Of a stretch of 29,581 nt of DNA, positions 23,059 through 29,581 are shown piece by piece. This DNA is from Scatosoma sp045533485 (GTDB lineage Bacteria; Bacillota; Clostridia; Christensenellales; Borkfalkiaceae): NCBI GenBank assembly GCA_045533485.1, contig JAZSHX010000028.1:1-29581 (forward strand). Direction: 5' to 3'. Below the pieces are notes generated by a model. It did no database searches, was not told the DNA's origin, and was given only the letters and a program-made list of their open reading frames with translations. Every line of letters begins with the position of its first letter. Position 1 is the stretch's first letter. The position numbers and the translations under genes were made by a program.

Positions 23059-24180
23059 TCAACGTAACAAAGCGTAGGCGTGGACGGTAATGCCTTTGCC
23101 TTCGCCGACGTAGCCCAAGCCCTCGTTGGTGCCTGCCGTAAGTCCGATGCGCGTAGGGTCGATTTGCAGGGCGGCGGAAAGGGAATTTTTCATTTCGTCG
23201 ATATACTTGGCAAGTCGGGGCTTTTCCGCTTGAATAGCAATCGAAATATTTTGCACTTTTAAGCCCTTTTGGGCTACCATGTCCGTGACCAACGCCAACA
23301 TTTGCATAGAGCTTGCGCCTTTCCATTTATCGTCCGTATCGGGGAAATAATGCCCGATATCTTTGAGTCCGCAAGCGGAGAGCAGGGCGTCCATAAGCGC
23401 GTGTACAAGCACGTCGCCGTCGCTGTGTGCAATCAAACCGCTTGTCGACGGGATTTTTACGCCTGCAAGTACGATATAATCCTGTTCTTTCCCAAACGCG
23501 TGCGTGTCAATACCAAATCCGCAACGGGGTTGTTGGGCGATAAAATCTTCCGCATACGTCAACTTAATATTATCGCGCGCGCCTGTGCATGTATGGGGTT
23601 TTCCGCAGTACACAGCAAACACGGACGAATCGTCGGTAAATATCGCGTCGGGGGTTTTAAGCGCCTGTTGATAAGCGGAAAAAATATTTTCACGGAAAAA
23701 TCCTTGCGGCGTTTGAATTTGTTTAAGCGCGTCGCGGTCGGGTACGCTTACGATACTGCCGTTTTGCGTGATTGCCATCGTGTCCACACAATCGACTGCG
23801 CAAATACCGCTGCCGTAAGCAACGACGCTTTGCAAACAACTTTCAATCACCGCGCGCGTAACGAACGGGCGCGCGCCGTCGTGAATAAGCACGATATCCG
23901 CTTTCGTCACCTGCAGGGCGTTATATACCGATTGCGAACGGGTAGCGCCGCCAAGCACCGCCCTTGCGTTTTCGTAAGGGGAGAGCAGGGCGCACACTTC
24001 GCCTAAATCTTTTTCATTTACCGTAACGATAATTTCGTCGATAAGCGGAAAGGCAAACGCGTCCACCGATTTTTGCAGTGCGCAACTGCCTTGAAAGGGC
24101 ACAAGCAGCTTATTTTTTTCAAAACCTGCGCGTTGACCTTGTCCTGCCGCGCAAATAACGGCGCAAACGCTGTGTTTCAT
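23059..24180 (-). CDS. ispDF: Bifunctional IspD-IspF enzyme of the MEP pathway
   Basis: The 373-residue protein joins two steps of isoprenoid precursor synthesis. Residues 1-215 are IspD (MEP cytidylyltransferase): AAGQGQRAG (11-19), HDGARPFV (100-107), QTPQGF (156-161). Residues about 220-373 are IspF (cyclodiphosphate synthase): GFGIDTHAF with metal ligands Asp225 and His227, HSDGDVLVHALMDALL with His260, and GTNEGLGYVGEG near the end. The intermediate step, IspE, is not in the window. GAGGTGATC precedes the ATG, which overlaps the rqcP stop by 4 bases (ATGA). The fusion is known from several bacterial groups; here the joining linker is very short. Confidence 0.95.
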   Translation of the reverse strand: MKHSVCAVICAAGQGQRAGFEKNKLLVPFQGSCALQKSVDAFAFPLIDEIIVTVNEKDLGEVCALLSPYENARAVLGGATRSQSVYNALQVTKADIVLIHDGARPFVTRAVIESCLQSVVAYGSGICAVDCVDTMAITQNGSIVSVPDRDALKQIQTPQGFFRENIFSAYQQALKTPDAIFTDDSSVFAVYCGKPHTCTGARDNIKLTYAEDFIAQQPRCGFGIDTHAFGKEQDYIVLAGVKIPSTSGLIAHSDGDVLVHALMDALLSACGLKDIGHYFPDTDDKWKGASSMQMLALVTDMVAQKGLKVQNISIAIQAEKPRLAKYIDEMKNSLSAALQIDPTRIGLTAGTNEGLGYVGEGKGITVHAYALLR

Positions 24181-24419
24181 ACGATCACCTCATAAAGCGA
24201 CGCCGCTTCGTCCTTTTTCACCGTTTCCTTGATGTTGACGATTTTGAACTTAAACGAACCTGCGGTGTATAACACTTCCACTTCGTCGCCGATTTTTACG
24301 GCGGTGGACGGCTTGGCAATTTTGCCGTTGATAAGCACCTTTTGTTCTCCGCACGCTTCCTGCGCAACGGTGCGGCGCTTCAAAATACGCGATACCTTCA
24401 AAAATTTGTCAATTCTCAT
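24177..24419 (-). CDS. rqcP: RqcP (YabO-like) S4-domain protein
   Basis: The 80-residue protein is an S4 RNA-binding domain in the Hsp15/RqcP branch: it begins MRIDKFLKVSRILKRRTVAQ and has VLINGKIAKPS and the end ASLYEVIV. RqcP works with RqcH to add alanine tails to stalled nascent chains on free 50S subunits (ribosome quality control). AGGGGA lies about 12 bases before the ATG. First gene of an operon with ispDF and radA, divergent from rpoB. No convincing promoter is seen on the minus strand. Confidence 0.93.
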   Translation of the reverse strand: MRIDKFLKVSRILKRRTVAQEACGEQKVLINGKIAKPSTAVKIGDEVEVLYTAGSFKFKIVNIKETVKKDEAASLYEVIV

Positions 24420-24484
24420 AATCTTGTTTCATCCCCTAAAAAAGCAATTTTTTCCAAAAAATTTTTTTTGCGGTTAAAAAATGC

Positions 24485-24513
24485 TTGACATCTTGTTTTT
24501 ATAGCGATATAAT
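24485..24513 (+). promoter_or_regulatory. rpoB promoter
   Basis: Perfect TTGACA (24485-24490), 17-base spacer and perfect TATAAT (24508-24513), about 225 bases upstream of the rpoB ATG. A weaker TTGACG at 24643-24648 with TGTAAA 18 bases downstream may be a second promoter. Confidence 0.85.
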
Positions 24514-24519
24514 TTAATA

Positions 24520-24742
24520 ATGTATCATTATGCTTATAATGGTGTAATGTCGCTCGTAAGCAACTTTTCGCTAGGGAAAAATCCCCCCTAAAACTATGTT
24601 TTATAGGGCTATTATACAGCAACGCGAAAAAAAAGTAAAGCGTTGACGGGCAAAAAAAATAAAAAGTGTAAATAATTCGATTTTTATCGATGAAAAGATA
24701 TACTCGGTAGGTCGCTGAAAAATAAAGGAGCAAACGAAACAG
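24520..24742 (+). promoter_or_regulatory. Long structured rpoB leader
   Basis: The 323-base gap between rqcP and rpoB holds the rpoB promoter and a leader of about 220 bases. Inside it, TAGGG (24572-24576), CCCTA (24586-24590) and TAGGG (24604-24608) lie in a row, so the middle block can pair with either side. The second hairpin is extended by AAAC/GTTT. No T-run follows directly. An AAAGGAG ribosome site precedes the ATG. I recognise no known riboswitch or L10-type leader. Confidence 0.55.
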
Positions 24743-27700
24743 ATGGATTTACCTATTTCAAAGTACGGCAAAACGGAAAGACGGAAATTCGGCAAAATCA
24801 ACGAAGTGATTGACATTCCCGATCTCGTAGAAATCCAAAAAGACAGCTACAATGCGTTCATCGAAGAAGGCATCAAGGAAGTTTTTGACGATTTCTCCCC
24901 GATCACCGATTATTCCGACCATTTTGAACTTTATTTCTTGGAACACAGATTTGGTGAAAAGTCCAAATACGACGAGAAAGAATGCCGCACCCGCGACGCT
25001 ACGTACGCGTTGCCTTTACGCGTCAAAGTGCGCCTTGTGAACAAAGTCAAAAACGAAGTTCTTGACCAAGAAGTGTTTATGGGCGATATTCCTTTGATGA
25101 CGGAAAACGGTGCGTTCATTATCAACGGTGCAGAACGCGTTATCGTTTCCCAGCTCGTAAGATCCCCCGGCGTATACAATGCGTCCAGCAAGGATAAAAC
25201 GGGTAAGGAAATGTTCGCGACGACCGTCATGCCCAACCGCGGCGCTTGGCTGGAATTTGAACAAGACGCGCAAGACGCGTTATACGTTCGCGTAGACAGA
25301 AAGAAAAAATTGTGCGTAACGGTGCTTTTGCGTGCGCTCGGTTTTGGTTCTAACCGCGCGATTGAAGACTTGTTCCCCGGCGATAAGATGATTGCCGCAA
25401 CGCTTGCAAAGGATACGGCAAAGAGCGAATCGGACGGCTTGTACGAACTTTACCGCCGTCTTCGTCCCGGTGAAGCGCCCACGGAAGATTCCGTAAGAGC
25501 GCACCTTTTCAATTTGTTCTTCGACCCTCGTCGTTACGATATTGCGAAAGTGGGCAGATACAAGTACAATAAAAAGCTCAACCTTGCGTTCCGCTTGGAA
25601 GGCCGCATTATTGCAGACACCATCGTAAATCCCGAAACGGGCGAAGTGCTGGCAAATGCTGGCGATAAAATCTCCGAAAAACAAGCGCGCGATATCCAAA
25701 ACTGCGGTATCAACGAAGTGTTCGTGCTTGTAGACGACCCCGTTGACGGCGAAATTAAGCATAAGTTGATTGCAAACAACACGGTAGACTTTGCGGAAAT
25801 CGCAGATATTCCCGTGCAAGTGCGTGCAAAAGACTTCGGTTTATTGCCCACGGTATTTTATCCCAACTATAAATTCTCCAAACTCATTGCGGACGAATGC
25901 GCAAGCTTGACGGTAGAAGAAGTTGCGGAAAAATACGTGGACGATATCAACGCGCTTTACTACACGGTGGAAAAGGCGGAAGAACCCGACGAAAAACCCG
26001 AAGAAAAGAAAAATCGTGAAAAGAGAAGGGACAACCGTCGCAAATTTGTTGCGGCTTGTAAGCTTTTCCACGAAATTTTGGTAAGCGAACACCCCGTTCC
26101 TACCAAAGAACAAAAGAAAGAGCTTCGTCCTTTGATTGACAAGCTTTGCCATAAGCACGTTACGGTGGACGATATCGTAGCGTCCATTTCCAGCAACTTG
26201 GATTTGAAATACGGCATCGGCACGACGGACAACATCGACCACCTTGGCAACCGTCGCGTGCGTTCCGTAGGCGAATTGTTGCAAAACCAACTTCGCGTAG
26301 GTATTGCTCGTCTTGAAAGATTGATCAAGGAAAGAATGGCTACGCAAGACCCGATGGAAATTACGCCGTCGGCGCTTATCAACATCCGTCCCGTATCGGC
26401 AGTTATCCGTGAATTCTTCGGCTCTTCGCAGCTTTCGCAATTCATGGACCAAACCAACCCGATTGCAGAACTTACGCACAAGCGTAAGCTTTCAGCACTT
26501 GGTCCCGGCGGTTTGAACAGAGACCGCGCAACCTTTGAAGTGCGCGATATTCACCACACGCATTACGGCCGTATGTGTCCTATCGAAACACCCGAAGGTC
26601 AAAACATCGGTCTTATCACGTCGCTTGCTACGTTTGCGAAAGTAAACGAATACGGCTTTATTATGAGCCCGTACCGCCGTATCGACAAAGAAACGGGTAT
26701 CGTTACCACGCACGTAGATTATTTGACGGCGGACGAAGAAGACAAATATATCGTAGCGCAAGCAAACGAACCTTTGGATGAAGAAGGCAGATTTATCAAC
26801 GAACGCGTTGGCTGCCGTCACCAAAACAACATCACGGAAATGCACCGCGACAAAATCGACTATATGGACGTTTCGCCCAAGCAGCTCGTTTCCGTTGCAG
26901 CGGCGCTTATTCCTTTCCTTGAAAACGACGATACCAACCGTGCCTTGATGGGCTCGAACATGCAACGTCAAGCAGTGCCCCTTTTGAAAACGGAATCGGC
27001 AATCGTTGCAACGGGTATCGAAAGCTCCATCGCGCAATATTCCGGCGTTATCGTAACGGCGAAAGAAGCGGGTGTGGTAGTCGGTTGTGCTTCCAACATG
27101 ATTAAAATCCGCGAAGAAGACGGCACGATTAGAGAATACCCCTTGAAGAAGTTTGAACGTTCCAACGCAGGTACGTCCTTGAACCAAAAACCTATCGTTT
27201 CGACGGGCGACAGAGTGGCGAAAGGCGAAATTATTGCGGACGGCCCTTCCACCAACAACGGTGAACTTGCCCTTGGTAAGAACATCTTGATCGGTTATAT
27301 GGAATGGGAAGGCTACAACTACGAAGACGCTATCTTGCTTTCCGAAAAGCTGGTGCAAGACGACGTGTTCACTTCTATTCACATTGAAGAATACGAAACG
27401 GAAGCAAGAGATACCAAGCTCGGTCCTGAAGAAATCACGCGCGATATTCCCAACGTAAGCGACGACGCGCTCAAAGATTTGGACGAAGACGGTATTATCC
27501 GTATCGGTGCGGAAATCCAAAGCGGCGATATTCTCGTCGGTAAGGTTTCGCCCAAGGGCGAAGCGGAACTCACGCCCGAAGAAAGATTGCTTCGCGCAAT
27601 CTTCGGCGAAAAGTCGAGAGAAGTGCGCGACACGTCCTTGAAAGTGCCTCACGGCGAAGGCGGCGTAGTCGTAGACGTTAAAGTATTTACCAGAGAAAAC

Positions 27701-28780
27701 AAAGATGAACTTGAACCGGGCGTGAACAAACTCGTTCGCGTTTATATCGCGCAAAAACGTAAAATCCAAGTCGGCGATAAGATGGCAGGCCGTCACGGTA
27801 ACAAGGGCGTTATCTCCCGCGTGCTTTCGCAGGCGGATATGCCGTTCCTTGCAGACGGTACGCCCCTGCAAATCTTGCTCAACCCCTTGGGCGTTCCTTC
27901 GCGTATGAACATCGGTCAGGTTTTGGAAGTACACCTTGGTTACGTTTGTAAGCAACTTGGTTGGAAAATTGCAACCCCCGTATTCGACGGTGCAACGGAA
28001 AGAGATTTGGAAACGATGTTCCGCGAAAACAACTTGCTCAACCCCGACGGCAAGGTTGACGGTAAGTTCCAAGTGTTCGACGGTAGAACGGGCGAAGCGT
28101 TTGAAAACCCCGTAACCATCGGCGTACAATATATGATTAAGCTTATCCACCTTGTTGACGATAAGATCCACGCACGTGCAATCGGTCCTTACTCGCTCGT
28201 AACGCAACAACCGCTCGGCGGTAAAGCGCAATTCGGCGGCCAACGTTTCGGTGAAATGGAAGTTTGGGCACTGGAAGCATACGGCGCGGCGCATATCCTG
28301 CAAGAAATCTTGACGGTAAAATCGGACGACGTGGTAGGGCGTGTAAAGACGTACGAATCCATCGTTCGAGGCGAAAACATTTCCGAACCCGGTATTCCCG
28401 AAGCGTTCAAAGTGTTGCTTAAAGAATTGCAAGCGCTTGCTTTGGACGTGAAGGTATTGACGGAATCGGGCGACGAATTGATTATCCGTGAATTTGAAGA
28501 AGACGAAGAACACGCGGATAACGAAGCAAGCCGCAAGGATAGTCTTAAAGAAGAAGAGCTTAAAGAAATCGATTTCAGCATCGGCGACGAAGACGAAGAT
28601 GAAGACGAAGAATTTGACGTTAAATCTATCTTCGACGAAGACGAAGATGAAGACGGTTTCAACGACGAAGGCGACGACGAAGCGTTCGACGATGATTTGG
28701 ACGACGACGATACGTTCGGTTTCGGTAAGCTTTTCGACGATGAAGAAGATGACGACGACATCTTCGGCGATGAAGAATAA
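24743..28780 (+). CDS. rpoB: RNA polymerase beta subunit
   Basis: RpoB is one of the two large catalytic subunits of RNA polymerase. The rifampicin region GSSQLSQFMDQTNP to THKRKLSALGPGG (560-588) carries Asp569, His579 and Ser584, the residues of sensitive enzymes, so rifampicin sensitivity is expected. The highly conserved GDKMAGRHGNKGV (near 1012) is present. At 1345 residues it is longer than B. subtilis RpoB (1193). Part of the extra length is a C-terminal tail from about 1250, almost wholly Asp and Glu. A charged stretch at about 408-445 (KAEEPDEKPEEKKNREKRRD) may be a loop insertion. rpoC follows after 12 bases with AAGGAG. rplJL, usually just upstream in Bacillota, are absent here. 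Confidence 0.97.
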   Translation: MDLPISKYGKTERRKFGKINEVIDIPDLVEIQKDSYNAFIEEGIKEVFDDFSPITDYSDHFELYFLEHRFGEKSKYDEKECRTRDATYALPLRVKVRLVNKVKNEVLDQEVFMGDIPLMTENGAFIINGAERVIVSQLVRSPGVYNASSKDKTGKEMFATTVMPNRGAWLEFEQDAQDALYVRVDRKKKLCVTVLLRALGFGSNRAIEDLFPGDKMIAATLAKDTAKSESDGLYELYRRLRPGEAPTEDSVRAHLFNLFFDPRRYDIAKVGRYKYNKKLNLAFRLEGRIIADTIVNPETGEVLANAGDKISEKQARDIQNCGINEVFVLVDDPVDGEIKHKLIANNTVDFAEIADIPVQVRAKDFGLLPTVFYPNYKFSKLIADECASLTVEEVAEKYVDDINALYYTVEKAEEPDEKPEEKKNREKRRDNRRKFVAACKLFHEILVSEHPVPTKEQKKELRPLIDKLCHKHVTVDDIVASISSNLDLKYGIGTTDNIDHLGNRRVRSVGELLQNQLRVGIARLERLIKERMATQDPMEITPSALINIRPVSAVIREFFGSSQLSQFMDQTNPIAELTHKRKLSALGPGGLNRDRATFEVRDIHHTHYGRMCPIETPEGQNIGLITSLATFAKVNEYGFIMSPYRRIDKETGIVTTHVDYLTADEEDKYIVAQANEPLDEEGRFINERVGCRHQNNITEMHRDKIDYMDVSPKQLVSVAAALIPFLENDDTNRALMGSNMQRQAVPLLKTESAIVATGIESSIAQYSGVIVTAKEAGVVVGCASNMIKIREEDGTIREYPLKKFERSNAGTSLNQKPIVSTGDRVAKGEIIADGPSTNNGELALGKNILIGYMEWEGYNYEDAILLSEKLVQDDVFTSIHIEEYETEARDTKLGPEEITRDIPNVSDDALKDLDEDGIIRIGAEIQSGDILVGKVSPKGEAELTPEERLLRAIFGEKSREVRDTSLKVPHGEGGVVVDVKVFTRENKDELEPGVNKLVRVYIAQKRKIQVGDKMAGRHGNKGVISRVLSQADMPFLADGTPLQILLNPLGVPSRMNIGQVLEVHLGYVCKQLGWKIATPVFDGATERDLETMFRENNLLNPDGKVDGKFQVFDGRTGEAFENPVTIGVQYMIKLIHLVDDKIHARAIGPYSLVTQQPLGGKAQFGGQRFGEMEVWALEAYGAAHILQEILTVKSDDVVGRVKTYESIVRGENISEPGIPEAFKVLLKELQALALDVKVLTESGDELIIREFEEDEEHADNEASRKDSLKEEELKEIDFSIGDEDEDEDEEFDVKSIFDEDEDEDGFNDEGDDEAFDDDLDDDDTFGFGKLFDDEEDDDDIFGDEE

Positions 28781-28792
28781 GGAGAGTAGAGT

Positions 28793-29549
28793 ATGTACGA
28801 ATTAAATGATTTCAATTCCATCCAGATTAGCATCGCATCTCCCGAAAAAGTTAGAGAATGGTCGTTTGGCGAAGTAACCAAACCCGAAACGATCAACTAC
28901 CGCACCCAAAAACCCGAAAAAGACGGTCTTTTCTGCGAAAAGATTTTCGGGCCGATGAAGGATTGGGAGTGCCATTGCGGTAAATATAAGAGAGTAAAAT
29001 ATAAGGGTCACGTTTGCGAAAAGTGCGGCGTAGAAATCACGCGTGCGAAAGTTAGACGTGAAAGAATGGGGCACATTGAGCTTGCTGCTCCCGTGTCGCA
29101 CATTTGGTATTTCAAAGGCGTGCCTTCCAAAATCGGTTTGCTTTTGGATATGGGGCCTAAACAATTAGAACAAGTTATCTATTTCGCGTCCTACGTGGTT
29201 ATCAATCCCGGCAGCGTGGATGAGCTTGAATACAAGCAAGTCATCACCGATAAGCAACTTCGCGATATCGAAGAACGCTACGGCGATTCGTCCGTGACCG
29301 GTTTGAAAGTGGGTATGGGTGCAGAATCCATCCGCGAACTTTTGATGGCTGTGGATTTGGATAAGGAAGCAGAAGAGTGCAAAAAGGCGCTCGACGACAG
29401 TGCAAACACGCCCAAGGGCCCCGGCTCTAAGGCAAGCAAAATCATCAAGCGTTTGGCGGCAATCGAATCGTTTAGAAAGAGCGGTAACCGTCCCGAATGG
29501 ATGATTTTGACGGTGCTTCCCGTAATTCCCCCCGATATTCGTCCTATGG
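28793..29549 (+). CDS. rpoC: RNA polymerase beta' subunit, N-terminal part
   Basis: The frame runs from ATG 28793 to the end of the window, without a stop. The start MYELNDFNSIQISIASPEKV is typical. The zinc site Cys60, Cys62, Cys75, Cys78 (ECHCG..VCEKCGVE) marks the N-terminal zipper region of beta'. The conserved PVIPPDIRPM is followed in all RpoC by V.L.GGRFATSDLN, but here it changes to EVGGQAV. That change starts at base 29550, where the sequence becomes an adapter, so the real gene in this contig ends at 29549. About 252 residues of some 1200 are present. AAGGAG lies 8 bases before the ATG. Confidence 0.96.
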
Positions 29550-29581
29550 AAGTCGGAGGCCAAGCGGTCTTAGGAAGACAA
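29550..29581 (+). other. MGI/BGISEQ sequencing adapter at the contig end
   Basis: The last 32 bases, beginning AAGTCGGAGGCCAAGC and ending GGTCTTAGGAAGACAA, are the full forward adapter of MGI/BGISEQ (DNBSEQ) libraries. They break the conserved RpoC sequence exactly after RPM. This is an untrimmed-read artefact carried into the assembly and not bacterial sequence. Recalled from general knowledge of the adapter, not from a search. Confidence 0.93.

Noticed and set aside
24416..24733. Minus-strand frame across the rpoB leader
   Set aside because: It covers the rpoB promoter and leader and is Phe/Tyr-rich from AT-rich sequence, with no ribosome site.
26492..28513. 673-codon minus-strand frame within rpoB
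   Set aside because: The opposite strand encodes highly conserved RpoB; the minus frame follows from codon bias and shows no domain.
28189..28896. Long minus-strand frame rich in serine
   Set aside because: It is the complement of the Asp/Glu codons in the RpoB acidic tail and has no ribosome site; a shadow of rpoB.
29550..29581. RpoC residues EVGGQAVLGRQ as a lineage-specific variant
   Set aside because: The bases are the sequencing adapter, starting exactly at the break in conservation.
1..29581. CRISPR arrays, tRNA or rRNA genes, transposases
   Set aside because: I found no regularly spaced repeats, no cloverleaf with TTCRA-type arm, no rRNA sequence and no transposase motif.

Overview
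The window is chromosomal DNA of a Bacillota bacterium, most likely an uncultured member of the Clostridia known from metagenomes. The evidence is a class 1B pyrD, ddh (meso-diaminopimelate dehydrogenase), mtaB, rqcP, DUF1540, DUF1846, YitT and PfoR-type EIIC proteins, strong AAGGAG-type ribosome sites, and AT-rich intergenic regions with near-consensus sigma-A promoters. The family is not determinable by eye. The last 32 bases are not bacterial: they match the MGI/BGISEQ sequencing adapter, so the contig ends in rpoC at about position 29549.

Layout. 1-1750: tail of an unidentified gene, then pyrD-pyrE (pyrimidine synthesis). 1919-4200: trpS, then a small AT-rich island (Xre repressor divergent from a two-gene operon) bracketed by two copies of the last 111 coding bases of trpS plus its terminator. 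4208-6155 (minus): hup, and rplI-yitT-like. 6289-7759: a DUF1540 peptide and an EIIC-like membrane protein. 7800-9903 (minus): DUF1846 protein and a zinc-ribbon Nudix hydrolase. 10065-13349: prmA-rsmE-mtaB-HIT, a set dominated by ribosome and tRNA modification enzymes. 13433-14653: a secreted protein of unknown function and a SpoIIQ/LytM-like M23 protein. 14740-17485: an apparently leaderless SDR and a lipoprotein that fuses Cys/His modules to a sugar-type solute-binding domain. 17693-20172: purA, a foldback intergenic element, and ddh. 20253-24419 (minus): a PlsC-like acyltransferase with a zinc ribbon, and rqcP-ispDF-radA. 24485-end: rpoB-rpoC with their own promoter and a structured leader; rplJL are not upstream.

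The best candidate for something undescribed is the trpS island (about 2852-4191). It looks like an element that entered the 3' end of trpS and brought a replacement end, but it has no integrase and carries only a repressor and two unknown small proteins. Other points of interest are the foldback element after purA, a terminator whose 3' arm is the ribosome site of the next gene, the alternative hairpins in the rpoB leader, and the very long acidic tail of RpoB.

All calls were made by reading the sequence; no database search was run. Names of well-known families are secure; statements about the island, the leaders and the small ORFs are inference.
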